A DNA stretch of 64,000 nucleotides, from contig CAXXWW010000002.1 in NCBI GenBank assembly GCA_963665215.2, positions 62,001 to 126,000 on the forward strand, in the 5' to 3' direction. Both the position numbers and the translations under genes were made by a program. The notes below the pieces were generated by a model. It did no database searches. It saw nothing but the letters and a program-made list of their open reading frames with translations, and was not told the DNA's origin. This document shows positions 32,242 through 41,596 of this stretch, one piece after another; the first letter of the stretch is position 1; every line of letters starts with the position of its first letter. The stretch comes from G963665215 sp963665215 (lineage in GTDB: Bacteria; Chloroflexota; Dehalococcoidia; Lucifugimonadales; CAUZJF01).

Positions 32242-33852
32242 GTGATTTTCAGCACCCCGCTAGGTATGCGCCCAATGACGCGGAAGATGGGACTCGGTCC
32301 GGCCGGATATCTGGCGCCGCTGCTGGCTGCGGCGTTTCTGCTGTGGCTCGCCGCGCCGGTCTCCGCTGACGAGGAGGCCGGCGAGGAGACGATCAAGATA
32401 GTGGCGTCCAGCGTGATCAGCGAATTCCCCGAGGGCATTCGGTTCAGGGTGGAGGCGACCGGCGAAAACGAGATCGCCTCGATCGCGGTACAGCTCAGGA
32501 TAGGGGAGCAGACGAGCGACGTTTACGACTATCTGTGCGAGGTCAGCGGTGGCGTTTCTGGGGCCGATTGGCGGTGCAACGACCTGGAGGTCGGGAAGGT
32601 GGTGGACGGGGAGCTGTTCTGGCGCACCTTTGTCGGGGGGAAGTACATACCGCCCGGAACCATCATTAAGTACAGCTTCGAGATCGAGGACTCAGAGGGC
32701 ACGGTCCTCAAGACTGAGCAGCAGGACTTCATATTTTACGACGCTCGGTTCACATGGGAGGAGGTCTCCGACGGCCCGGTGACCGTCGCGTACCACGGCC
32801 CGGTCAAGACGCGTGCCGGGATAGTCCTGGATGCCATAGTGCAGACCCTCGAGAAGATGGGACCGCTGCTGGGCGGCGGCACAGAGGAGCCCATAAGGGT
32901 CACGATGTATAACAACGTCAAGGAGATGCTAGAGGCGCTGCCGCCCAGGAGCGCGAGAATCAGCCGGGAGCTGATCACCGAGGGCCAGGCGTTCCCAGAC
33001 GTCGGGACGCTGCTGGTGCTGGGTGGAGGCAGGCTGGCCAAGGGCACCGCCTCGCATGAGGTGACGCACATCATCGTCCACCGGGCCGGAGATAGCATCT
33101 TTCGACGGGTCCCCCCCTGGCTCAACGAGGGACTGGCGGAGTACGGCAACATCGACCCGGGATTCTCCTACGAAATTGCCCTGGACTTCGCGGTGGCCAC
33201 CGACCGGCTGCTCCCCATCACGTACATGAACGCGATGCCCGCCACCCCGGAGGACGTTATCATCTTCTACGGTCAGGGCAGAAGCATGGTGATGTTCATG
33301 GTCAGCCGGTTCGGGGTCGACAAGATGACGGAGCTGATGGCGGAGATGAAGAATGGAAAGAGCACTGAGGACGCCATTCAGGCAGTGTACGGGATCGACA
33401 TTCAGGAGCTGGACGATATGTGGCGGGACAGCATAGGAGCGCCTCACTACGTGCCACCTGAGCTGGGTGGCGTGCGGCCCACGGCGGTCCCCGGGCGCGA
33501 AATCCTTCCGTACAGCCTGACGCCCCAGCCTGGGTCCGAGACCATCGGCGACAAGAGCGACGAGCCGACGCCCACCCCGGAGCCTGAGCCGACGGCTACT
33601 CCCACGCCGGAGCCCACATCGACCCCGGTCTCGGCCTCCCCCCCACCTGCGCCGGCGGCGGCCCCCGCCCCCGCGGGGCCGGAGACCACGGCGCCCGTTG
33701 AGGGCGAGGCAGAGCCTCCTCCACCGGCCGGGACCGGGTGCGGCGCGCCGATTCACGGGGTCGATGCCCCGGTCGACGCGGTCGCGGCAGGCCTCCTCTT
33801 CGGCCTGGTGGGACTGGGGGCACGGCGACGGAGAAGAAGGGGTAAAGGTTAA
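32242..33852 (+). CDS. Surface-anchored MA-type metallopeptidase with tripartite C-terminal anchor
   Basis: 536 residues. A signal sequence is at 15-43 (L-L-A-A-A-F-L-L-W-L-A-A-P-V-S-A). Residues 45-190 are a beta-rich domain. The peptidase-MA-like core follows with the zinc motif H-E-V-T-H near residue 273 and the third ligand in L-N-E-G-L-A-E-Y near 293. Residues 440-500 are a Pro/Thr-rich stalk (T-P-T-P-E-P repeats). The end has a Cys-Gly segment (G-T-G-C-G-A-P), a hydrophobic helix and R-R-R-R-R-R, as in the MYXO-CTERM and related sorting tails. It is probably displayed outside the cell. Confidence 0.82.
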   Translation: MIFSTPLGMRPMTRKMGLGPAGYLAPLLAAAFLLWLAAPVSADEEAGEETIKIVASSVISEFPEGIRFRVEATGENEIASIAVQLRIGEQTSDVYDYLCEVSGGVSGADWRCNDLEVGKVVDGELFWRTFVGGKYIPPGTIIKYSFEIEDSEGTVLKTEQQDFIFYDARFTWEEVSDGPVTVAYHGPVKTRAGIVLDAIVQTLEKMGPLLGGGTEEPIRVTMYNNVKEMLEALPPRSARISRELITEGQAFPDVGTLLVLGGGRLAKGTASHEVTHIIVHRAGDSIFRRVPPWLNEGLAEYGNIDPGFSYEIALDFAVATDRLLPITYMNAMPATPEDVIIFYGQGRSMVMFMVSRFGVDKMTELMAEMKNGKSTEDAIQAVYGIDIQELDDMWRDSIGAPHYVPPELGGVRPTAVPGREILPYSLTPQPGSETIGDKSDEPTPTPEPEPTATPTPEPTSTPVSASPPPAPAAAPAPAGPETTAPVEGEAEPPPPAGTGCGAPIHGVDAPVDAVAAGLLFGLVGLGARRRRRRGKG

Positions 33853-33996
33853 AGGGCGAAGAGCCAAGAGTGAAGGGATGGGGTACAGGCGTTGACACCG
33901 ACCGAGTCACTGAGCGTACGGTAGCTTTGAAGGGGCATGGCGTGCCTGAGGGCACCTTCCCCCTGACCCCCCACCCATTCACCTTCACCCCGCTTC

Positions 33997-34962
33997 CTAT
34001 CGCGTTCGCGGGTTGAGCACGTCGTTGAGGGCGTCTCCCAGAAGGTTCCAAGAGAGTATCATCAGCCAGGCGGCGATGCCCGGAGCCAGGAGCATCCACG
34101 GCTCGGTGCGGAGGACGCTGATGTTGCCTCCTTCGAACAGCATGGTGCCCAGGCTGGGCCTGGGCGGCTGTATTCCCAGGCCCAACCAGCTGAGGACGAT
34201 CTCCACGCCGACCATGTTGCCCATCCCCATAGTTGCCGTAACGATGATGGGACTCATGGCGTTGGGGAGCAGATGTCGAAAGAGTATGCGTGGGGTGGAG
34301 GACCCGATAGCCTTGGCGGCCTCCACGTGTTGGGTCTCTTTTATATAGAGTATCTGCCCTCTGACCAGCCGGGCCATTCCGATCCAGCCGAAGCTGACGA
34401 GAGCTAACGACACCACGACGTAGTCTGCCACGCCCGTACGCACCAGCCCCTCCAGGAAGGTGTTGTCCTCCAGCCACCGCATCCCGTCGCGGATCCGGTC
34501 ACCCAGAGTGGCGACGAGTATGATGATGAGGAGGATGTCCGGAAAAGAAGAGAATACCTCGCCTATCCGCATGATAAGGTCGTCGACTCTCTTGCCGGAG
34601 TAGCCGGAGACCAGGCCCAGGGTGACACCTATGACAAGCCCACCGGTGAGCATGCCAACGGCAGTGAGGATGACGGTGTTCTGTATGCCCCACAGCACCC
34701 TGGTGAACAGGTCGCGGCCCGCCCGATCGGTGCCGGCCAGATGTTCCAGGCTAGGCGGTTTTCTGATAACCGTGTAGTCCTGGTCCGTATATCCGTAAGG
34801 TGCGATCCCGGCGGCAAAGATGCCCCCGGAGTAGACCACCAACAGGGTGAGGATGCAGGCCACGGCGATCTTCTTGCGAATGAGCCGGCTCCACGCGCGG
34901 GACAGGTGTCCCCGCCCGCTATAGCCGCGCCCTGCGCCGAGGCTCAGCTCCTGTACTGCCAC
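33997..34962 (-). CDS. Dipeptide/oligopeptide ABC permease, DppC/OppC type
   Basis: 321 residues. An N-terminal cytoplasmic segment is followed by a first membrane helix (A-C-I-L-T-L-L-V-V-Y-S-G-G), the OppC-type G-T-D-R-A-G-R-D-L-F-T-R-V-L-W-G segment near residue 85, and about five helices. The EAA loop E-A-A-K-A-I-G-S-S-T is near 220, where the ATPase would dock. It is the last gene of the transporter set and starts 16 bp after the DppB gene. No ATPase genes follow. Confidence 0.92.
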   Translation of the reverse strand: MAVQELSLGAGRGYSGRGHLSRAWSRLIRKKIAVACILTLLVVYSGGIFAAGIAPYGYTDQDYTVIRKPPSLEHLAGTDRAGRDLFTRVLWGIQNTVILTAVGMLTGGLVIGVTLGLVSGYSGKRVDDLIMRIGEVFSSFPDILLIIILVATLGDRIRDGMRWLEDNTFLEGLVRTGVADYVVVSLALVSFGWIGMARLVRGQILYIKETQHVEAAKAIGSSTPRILFRHLLPNAMSPIIVTATMGMGNMVGVEIVLSWLGLGIQPPRPSLGTMLFEGGNISVLRTEPWMLLAPGIAAWLMILSWNLLGDALNDVLNPRTR

Positions 34963-34978
34963 TGGCTCCGGTCCCTCG

Positions 34979-35908
34979 CTATTGGTAGCGGATTCTTGGG
35001 TCGACGAACGCGTATGTCAGGTCCGCCAGCAGGTTGGCCAGCACAAATGCTAGCGCCCCAACCAGCGTGATAGCCATTATGGACGGGTAGTCCCTGTTGA
35101 AGATTGACTCGACGGCGAATCGCCCAATGCCCGGGATACCCATAATCGTCTCGGTGATAAATGCGCCGCCGATCAGCCCCGCCAGAGCGAAGGCCATTAT
35201 GGTAATAATGGGGATTATAGCGTTTCTGAAGACGTGCCTGGTATCGATTCTGACCGCGCCCAGGCCCTTTGCGTGGGCCGTGCGGATGAAGTCCTGGTTC
35301 ATGACGTCCAGGGTGCTGGCCCGCATGAGGCGCATGAGGCCGGCTATGCCAGGCACCCCCATCGTGATCGCCGGGACGACGATTCGAGGGTCGATAAGCC
35401 CACCCCATCCGGAGCACGGGACCCAGTGAAGCTTCAGGCACAGGAGCCACAGCAGCGCTGGCACGCTCACCATGATGGGAATGGACATGAGGACGAGTGA
35501 TAGTGCAACGGCGGCCGGGTCTTGCCACCTGCCCTGCCTGTGGGCGATGAAGAATCCCAGCGGCAGACCCAGCGCTATGCTGATGGTCATGGCCGCCAAC
35601 GCCAGTCGCGCTGATACCCACATCTTCGGGAGGATCAGGTCCCTGACAGGTTGCCCCCGGTATCGAAGGCTCTCTCCGAAGTCGCCCCGGACGAAGCCCC
35701 ACATGTAATCACCGTACTGGACAAAAAAGTGACGGTCCAACCCAAGCTCTTTGCTGATAATGGCCGCCCTCTCAGGATCGTACCGGTTGCCCAGCATCAC
35801 CCGGACGGGATCTCCGGGTGCGAAGCGGCCGAGGCCAAACGTGATAAGTGAGACGGCGAACAGCAGAACGGGCAGCCATAGTAGGCGTCGGACTATGTAA
35901 TTCCACAT
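34979..35908 (-). CDS. Dipeptide/oligopeptide ABC permease, DppB/OppB type
   Basis: 309 residues. The start M-W-N-Y-I-V-R-R-L-L-W-L-P is typical of DppB. It has F-A-P-G-D-P-V near residue 29, a large periplasmic loop, six membrane helices and the EAA-type loop T-A-H-A-K-G-L-G near 205. The end G-A-L-A-F-V-L-A-N-L-L-A-D-L-T-Y-A-F-V-D-P-R-I-R-Y is conserved. It pairs with the DppC-type gene to form the channel. Confidence 0.93.
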   Translation of the reverse strand: MWNYIVRRLLWLPVLLFAVSLITFGLGRFAPGDPVRVMLGNRYDPERAAIISKELGLDRHFFVQYGDYMWGFVRGDFGESLRYRGQPVRDLILPKMWVSARLALAAMTISIALGLPLGFFIAHRQGRWQDPAAVALSLVLMSIPIMVSVPALLWLLCLKLHWVPCSGWGGLIDPRIVVPAITMGVPGIAGLMRLMRASTLDVMNQDFIRTAHAKGLGAVRIDTRHVFRNAIIPIITIMAFALAGLIGGAFITETIMGIPGIGRFAVESIFNRDYPSIMAITLVGALAFVLANLLADLTYAFVDPRIRYQ

Positions 35909-36016
35909 CGCTACCGCTCCTCAGCAGGCATCGTCAACCGGGCGACCTGAACGTCTAAGCTGCCCCGGCCTTGGGACGGGGCAGCTTCCAGCGGTAACGG
36001 ACGCGGGCCCCGCGGG

Positions 36017-37771
36017 CTAGCCTTCGACGCTCACCTGGTGCAGCTTGGGAACGATCATGGGGACCATTCGGTACCCCTGGACGTGTGGCTTGATAAGCAC
36101 ATACCGGTCGCCCGTGAACCAAAGTGGGACCCACGCGGCGTCGTTGATTATCAGCTCTTCGGCCTGGTGGTAAAGCTCGACGCGCCGCACCACGTCCTGC
36201 TCGATCCTGGCCTCTTCGAGGATCGTGTCCACCTGCGGGTTGGCGTAGGCGCCATGATTTGTGCTGCTCTCGGAATGGAACAGGATGTCCAGGAAGTCTT
36301 GAGGGTCCGGATAGTCCGCCGACCACCCCAGACCCGCGAAGGCCTGGAATGCCTGGCGGTCCAGGTCCTCCAGGTACGTGGCCCACTCCACCTGCTGGAT
36401 CTCCACCTCTACGCCCAGCACCTGCTTCCACATCTCGATTATGACCTCGAGGTCCAGGCCTATGGTCCCGCCCGAGCCCGGCACGGTCACCGTGATGCGC
36501 GGCCGCGTCGCGGGGTCGCCGTAAGCCGACTCGTTCAACAGTTGCGTTGCCAGGCCAGGGTTGTAGTGCAGTCCCGTGATCTCAGGGGTAAAACCCGGGA
36601 AACCGGGTGGCAGGACCGAATATGCGGGCTGCACCAGCTCGGAGAGCACCTCAGACGCGATCAGCTCCTTGTCGACGGCGTGATTTAGCGCCTGGCGGAA
36701 CTTCGGGTCGTCGAAAGGCGCCATGCTGGTATTGAACCCGATGTAGGAAACGCTGAAGCCGGGTGGTGCGACGACCAGCTCCTTGTTCAGGGGCTCATCT
36801 GGGTCCAGGACCCGGTCCAGGTCGAACAGGCCCACGCCCGTGATGTCTATCTCGTCGTTCTCGTACATCGCCATGGACTGGCCGCCGGCCAGGTTATTGT
36901 AGATCCTTTCGAGCTGGGCCGGTTCACGGTAGTAGTCATCATTGCGCGCGAGGATTATGCGCTCGCCTATGCGGTACTCATGAAGCTTGAAGGGGCCCGT
37001 CCCTACAGGGTTGTCGACCCACCAGTTGCGCCCGCCGTCCTCGACGGTCTCTCTGTCCAGGACGTAAGCCGTGGGGTATGTAAGCTTTGCCAGGAAGTAG
37101 GCCTTGGGGGCGTCTATCGTTATCTGGAGCGTCAGATCGTCGATGACCTTTATGCCGCTGATCCCCGTCGCATCGCCGTCTATGTAGTCCATGGCGCCCA
37201 CGATGTCGTTAAGGTACGTGTCGGCAACGGGCGACGCGGTTTTGGGGGCCGCGGCCCTTTCGATAGACCACTTGAAATCGCTCGCGGTCACCGGCTTGCC
37301 GTTGTGGAACCTGACCTCTGGCCGGATCTTGAAGGTGTAGACCACCCCGTTGTCTATCGACCAGCTTTCGGCTATGTCCGGGACCAGCTGCAGGTCGGTG
37401 TTGAGAGCTACCAGTCCGCTGAATACTTCAACCACGATGCCCGCCGAGGTGGTATCGCTGGTTAGGTGGGGATCGAGGGTGGGTGGGTCTGACCAAAGCC
37501 TCGTAAAAACGCCTCCAGGCAACGGTGCTGTGATCTGAACGGAGGGCGCCGGCTCGGCCGCAGGGGCTGCCTGGGGCGCCTCAGCCGCTTTGGGCTCCTC
37601 TGATAGGGCGGCCGCAGGTGCAGCAGGGTCGGGTGCCGCCGCGGGGGCTGGGGCGGGCGCTGCGTCCGCAGCACGGGCCGCGGCCTCCGGCTCCCCCGCC
37701 TGCTCCGTGGCGCCGCATGCGACGGCCACGGTAGCGATAAGGACGAACAAAATCAAAACTAGCTTTTTCAT
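36017..37771 (-). CDS. Peptide ABC transporter substrate-binding lipoprotein (SBP family 5)
   Basis: 584 residues from the ATG at 37771 (AGGA ribosome site). A short signal peptide (K-K-L-V-L-I-L-F-V-L-I) ends in V-A-V-A-C, a lipobox. Residues 22-95 are an Ala/Pro/Glu-rich linker, longer than usual. The SBP_bac_5 domain begins with L-W-S-D-P-P-T-L-D-P-H and has Y-T-F-K-I-R-P-E-V-R-F-H-N-G-K-P-V near residue 165. It would capture a peptide or amide ligand and deliver it to the two permeases that follow. No dppD/dppF-type ATPase is near, so it must use ATPases from elsewhere. Confidence 0.92.
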   Translation of the reverse strand: MKKLVLILFVLIATVAVACGATEQAGEPEAAARAADAAPAPAPAAAPDPAAPAAALSEEPKAAEAPQAAPAAEPAPSVQITAPLPGGVFTRLWSDPPTLDPHLTSDTTSAGIVVEVFSGLVALNTDLQLVPDIAESWSIDNGVVYTFKIRPEVRFHNGKPVTASDFKWSIERAAAPKTASPVADTYLNDIVGAMDYIDGDATGISGIKVIDDLTLQITIDAPKAYFLAKLTYPTAYVLDRETVEDGGRNWWVDNPVGTGPFKLHEYRIGERIILARNDDYYREPAQLERIYNNLAGGQSMAMYENDEIDITGVGLFDLDRVLDPDEPLNKELVVAPPGFSVSYIGFNTSMAPFDDPKFRQALNHAVDKELIASEVLSELVQPAYSVLPPGFPGFTPEITGLHYNPGLATQLLNESAYGDPATRPRITVTVPGSGGTIGLDLEVIIEMWKQVLGVEVEIQQVEWATYLEDLDRQAFQAFAGLGWSADYPDPQDFLDILFHSESSTNHGAYANPQVDTILEEARIEQDVVRRVELYHQAEELIINDAAWVPLWFTGDRYVLIKPHVQGYRMVPMIVPKLHQVSVEG

Positions 37772-37831
37772 AACGCGCATCCTGTACTCAGGGGTCCGAT
37801 GTCTGATAGGTAAATCCCGCTTCACGTATCT

Positions 37832-38960
37832 CTAGGTCGCCGAGCCTGCATCCCCATCTCGCGAATCTCCCACGGTGGAAGCGAGATACGAGCTGATAAA
37901 GCCGTCGATTCCGCCGTCCAGTACCGCATCGGCGTCGGACGACTCGAAGCCGGTCCGGTGGTCTTTGACCATGTGGTATGGATGGAGGACGTAGCTGCGG
38001 ATCTGATTGCCAAATTCCGGCGAGATATGGTCTCCCTTGAGTCTGGCCATCTCCTCAGCCCTGGCCTGCGTCTCTCGCTCCATCAGGCGGGCCAGCAGGA
38101 TCCTCATGGCGATAGCCTTGTTCTGATATTGGGACCGCTCGTTCTGGCAGGTTACCTTGAGTCCTGTGGGCAGGTGAGTGATTCGCACGGCGGTGGAGTT
38201 CTTCTGAACGCTCTGGCCTCCGGCCCCACCCGCGCGAAACACGTCTATCCGGAGATCGGCGGGGTCTATCGTAACGTCGACCCCTTCCTCCGCCTCGGGA
38301 AGTGCCTCCACCAGGGCAAAGGATGTGTGCCTGGCATGGTCGGCGTCGAATGGGGAGAGGCGCACCAGCCTGTGCACGCCGCGCTCCGCCTTCAGATAGC
38401 CGTAGGCGTACTCCCCCGAGAGCTGGAAGACCGTACTCTTGATCCCCGCCTCCTCCCCGGGCGAGACATCCATGATACTCCTCTCGAACCCCCGCCTCTC
38501 TGCCCAGCGGAGGTACATTCGCATGAGCATCTCCACCCAGTCCTGAGACTCCACCCCACCTGCCCCCGCGTGGATGGCGACTATGGCGTTTCTTCGGTCA
38601 AATCTCCCCGAGAGTGTGAGCCTGAACTCAAGCTCATCTACGGCGTCGGTTATCTGAGAGAGCTCGAGTGCGAGGCCATCCAGGAGCGACTCGTCGCCCT
38701 CATCCAGCGACAGCGTGAGCAGGTCGTCTATTGACTCAGCCTGCCGCTCGATTCCCTGCCACTCCTCGATCTCCCCCTTCAAAGCGGACAGCCTCTTCAT
38801 ACTCTGCTGCGCCCGCCTCGAGTCGTCCCAGAACGCGGGAGAGCCGGCCTCCCGCTCCAGCACGGAGACCTCTCTCTTCTTGCCCTCCAGGTCAAAGACG
38901 CACCATCATGTCGGATATCCTGCCCCGGACCTGCGCCACTGTGCCTTTTAGCTCATGCAT
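37832..38960 (-). CDS. prfB: Peptide chain release factor 2 with programmed +1 frameshift
   Basis: 375 residues when read through the frameshift. ORF1 begins at the ATG at 38960 (M-H-E-L-K-G) and reaches CTT-TGA at 38897-38892 after 22 codons. Skipping the T at 38894 gives CTT-GAC and continues L-D-L-E-G-K into the main frame. The RF2 stop-codon tripeptide S-P-F (near residue 205) and the G-G-Q motif in G-A-G-G-Q-S-V-Q-K-N (near 250) are present. Release factor 2 ends translation at UGA and UAA and controls its own level through this shift. The usual upstream AGGGGG stimulator is not clear. Confidence 0.95.
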
Positions 38961-39303
38961 AACTATACGGCCTCTGCCTTGTGGGTGGTTTCCCTATAGG
39001 TTGAAACGTTCCAGCAACGCGTCGGGTTAGCTTACATCCAGCGCTCAACTCCCGTGCGCATCGGAGCTGGGGTTCGCGCCCGCCAGCGTGACAGGTCATC
39101 GAGCGGCTGCGAGGTGACTATTTGCAATTATATCAGGACGGCGGTTGCCGCGGGAATACCGCGCGTACAGCACTCACCGGCCGCAGGGGCATCCCCTCGA
39201 GCGGACGGCGCGCGCCCGCGACGGAAAGAGTGGAGGCGGTTGGCCTGTGTGCCTCCGGCATGTAGAGTCCACTGGGCCGTTCGCGACACGGCTGAGGTGA
39301 CCG

Positions 39304-39426
39304 ATGCTAGACCTGCCGATAAGGAACGGGCTGATCATTGACGGCACCGGAAGCCCCGGCTACTACGGCACGCACACCGGGGCGCTGCCCGGCCGCGCCC
39401 TCAAACACGGGCGGCCGTCGACGTGA
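39304..39426 (+). pseudogene. N-terminal fragment of an N-acyl-D-amino-acid deacylase/amidohydrolase
   Basis: 40 codons: L-P-I-R-N-G-L-I-I-D-G-T-G-S-P-G-Y-Y-G. This is the conserved opening of D-aminoacylase-type amidohydrolases. It then changes to unrelated Arg/Pro-rich codons and stops at 39424. The metal-binding part is absent, so this is a remnant. The region 38961-39303 holds nothing else recognised. Confidence 0.65.
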
Positions 39427-39438
39427 GCCTGCAACAAT

Positions 39439-39601
39439 TGTCATTCTGAGCCCTTCGGCTAGGTCAGAATAGACTCCGCGAAGACACTGAAGCCTCCGCC
39501 CACAAGAACTGAAGCCTCCGCCCACAAGAAAGGAGACACGCTTGAGAACCGCCTTAGATTCCTCAGTCGTCCCGAAGCGTGGGGACCCCTTCAGAATGAC
39601 A
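39439..39601. repeat. Dispersed palindrome-ended repeat element, copy 1
   Basis: Begins TGTCATTCTGAG and ends TCAGAATGACA, so the ends are inverted repeats. The 3' 50 bp (TTAGATTCCTC-GTCGTCC...) match the element at 45728-45880. No ORF. It looks like a small non-autonomous element or REP-like unit. Confidence 0.65.
39486..39529. repeat. 22-bp tandem duplication
   Basis: Two exact copies of a 22-bp unit containing GAAGCCTCCGCCCACAAGAA, inside the palindrome-ended element. Confidence 0.9.
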
Positions 39602-39637
39602 GTTAACACAGCTTCATGGACTTGGCACCGCCTCATC

Positions 39638-41473
39638 TTATGGCACCTGCAGCGGCAGGATGACGTGGGAGGCGCGTTCGGCGTCGTGGAAGACGGTCTG
39701 GGTGGCGGGCTGGTAGGCCTGCTCCCTGCCCAGGGGCCCGCCGGTGTTGGGGTTCACGTCGAAGCGTGGCCAGTTGCTGCTGCTCACGTCCAACCTGATC
39801 CGGTGGCCCGCGCGGAAGATATTCGAGGTGGGGTAGAGCTGGAAGACAAGCTCGTACGGCTGGCCCGGCGTCATCAGCTCCGGCCTCTCCCAGCCGTTGC
39901 GGTACCTGGCCCTGATGATGGAGTCGGTGATGTTGATGGCCAGCCCCTCGGGATAGTCGTCGCTGGGCGGGAAGACGTCCACCACCTTCGCGGTGAAGTC
40001 GGTGTCCACGGCCGTGGACGAGGCCCACAGGCGCATCTCGATGGGCCCGGTCACCTCCAGGTCCTCGTCCAGCGGAGGCGTCTGGAAGCTCACGACATCA
40101 GGTCGGGAGCTCAGGGGCAGCGTGTCCCGGCAGCCGTGAAAGTCGGGCCGCCCGCGCTGGTCGAAAGCGCCCGGCCTGATCACGTTGTCCGCCGCCGATA
40201 TACCGCCGCCAATGGTCGGCACCGGGTCCCTCGGGTCAAAGGTGAACCGGGTGTGTGAGGGCGCGCCGTCTCCCGGTCCGTCGGGGGACAGGGAGCCGTC
40301 CCCGTGCAGGTAGTAGGGGGTGTGCCCGGTGCCCGGCAGCGGCCAGTCGGGCGCGTCCCGCCAGTAGCCGCCGTGGTCCAGGCGGCCGTCGTTGTCGTGC
40401 CGGTTTCGCCTCTGGCCTCCGGCGCCCATGGTGAAGATCCGCACGGGAGACCAGTCGGCGGCCTCCGTATGCAACCCCTTCAAGTAATGGTCGAACCACG
40501 CCAGGCGCAGGTCGTTGTAGTTGATGTGCGATTCTGTGCCGAAGTCCACGTCTCCTGAGTAGGTCACCTCGTACTGGCCGTGGGTCCACGGGCCCATGAG
40601 CAGACGCTGCGGCGATGTCTTCATCTTGCTCAAGGATGAGTAGCTCTCGCACGTATTGCGGGCGTAGGAGTCGTACCAGCCGCCCAGGTAGAGGGTCGGC
40701 ACGTCGGCGTGCCCCTCGTAGTAGTGGGACATGGCGTAGCCCCTCTGCCTCCAGTAGTCGTCGTATTCCCCGTGGGTGAGGATGTCGATTGCCCACCGCT
40801 CGTAGGAGGGCAGCCTGCGCAGGACCGTGGCCCCCTTCTTGAGAGGGAACCGGTTGACGATGTCGGGCATCTCCTGGTTGAACGCGTGCTCCAGCGCGGC
40901 CTGAAGGCCGCGGTCTCCCTGCGCCTCCTTGCTGGTCATACCCATGCGGAAGACGTATATGAGGAACCGCTGCTCCAGGGCGCCGTTCTGCCGCATAGAG
41001 CTGTGATAGTAGTTGGAGGCGCCCACGGCCACGATCATGGTGGCGAGGTGGGGCGGGTCCAGCGTCGCAAGGGCGCTCTGGTCGCTGCCCGCGTACGAGC
41101 TACCCATTGTGCCAACTTGCCCGTCGCTCCACGGCTGGACTCCCAGCCACTCGACGGCGTCGAAGCCGTCGGGAGCCTCCTTCGCGAAGGCGTACCACTC
41201 GCCCTCCGATTTGAAGCGGCCTCGGACATCCTGAATGGCGCAGACGTATCCCCTTCGCGCGAAGTGCTTCCCATTGGTCACGTTGGTGGGCGACCGCTTG
41301 TCGTAGGGAGTCCTCTCCAGGAGCACTGGGTACCTGCCCTCAGCGCGGCGACCTCCAAGCGCCGGCAGGTAAATGTCCGTCGCCAGCCCCACGCCGTCGC
41401 GGGTGCGGACCATCACGTCACGCTCACATACGACGTCATACTGCTGGTGCGAGCCTGAGTAGGGCGTTGACAT
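39638..41473 (-). CDS. CocE/NonD-family serine hydrolase (S15 fold)
   Basis: 611 residues. The N-terminal alpha/beta-hydrolase half has V-M-V-R-T-R-D-G-V-G-L near residue 20, R-T-P-Y-D-K-R near 53 and the nucleophile in G-T-M-G-S-S-Y-A-G near 121; an Asp/His pair is expected in the lid-containing centre (Y-L-G-G-W-Y-D and L-M-G-P-W-T-H-G near 290). The C-terminal jelly roll includes F-D-P-R-D-P-V-P and L-R-L/F-W-A-S-S-T-A-V-D-T-D-F. Members hydrolyse esters or N-terminal amides. A single-gene unit in a region of amide-cleaving enzymes. Confidence 0.9.
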   Translation of the reverse strand: MSTPYSGSHQQYDVVCERDVMVRTRDGVGLATDIYLPALGGRRAEGRYPVLLERTPYDKRSPTNVTNGKHFARRGYVCAIQDVRGRFKSEGEWYAFAKEAPDGFDAVEWLGVQPWSDGQVGTMGSSYAGSDQSALATLDPPHLATMIVAVGASNYYHSSMRQNGALEQRFLIYVFRMGMTSKEAQGDRGLQAALEHAFNQEMPDIVNRFPLKKGATVLRRLPSYERWAIDILTHGEYDDYWRQRGYAMSHYYEGHADVPTLYLGGWYDSYARNTCESYSSLSKMKTSPQRLLMGPWTHGQYEVTYSGDVDFGTESHINYNDLRLAWFDHYLKGLHTEAADWSPVRIFTMGAGGQRRNRHDNDGRLDHGGYWRDAPDWPLPGTGHTPYYLHGDGSLSPDGPGDGAPSHTRFTFDPRDPVPTIGGGISAADNVIRPGAFDQRGRPDFHGCRDTLPLSSRPDVVSFQTPPLDEDLEVTGPIEMRLWASSTAVDTDFTAKVVDVFPPSDDYPEGLAINITDSIIRARYRNGWERPELMTPGQPYELVFQLYPTSNIFRAGHRIRLDVSSSNWPRFDVNPNTGGPLGREQAYQPATQTVFHDAERASHVILPLQVP

Positions 41474-41522
41474 GTGGGATCGATCCCTCTCCGACGAGAT
41501 GTTTATACAATACGGGGTAAAG

Positions 41523-41554
41523 GAAATGTATGGATTGGCCAGTCAGATGCAACG
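41523..41554. repeat. 32-bp copy of part of the four-helix-bundle gene
   Basis: Identical to 41694-41725 over 32 bp, and directly followed by GGGTAAA repeats. It codes E-M-Y-G-L-A-S-Q-M-Q in both places. Confidence 0.9.
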
Positions 41555-41577
41555 GGTAAAGGGTAAAGGGTAAAGGG
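41554..41577. repeat. GGGTAAA short tandem repeat
   Basis: Three GGGTAAA units and a final GGG. Related C-rich runs (CACCCTT) lie on the other side of the pseudogene at 42025-42058. Confidence 0.85.
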
Positions 41578-41596
41578 TGAGGGGAGGAACGACAGA

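Noticed and set aside
39307..39636. Minus-strand ORF over the amidohydrolase remnant
   Set aside because: Overlaps the repeat element and shows no protein pattern.
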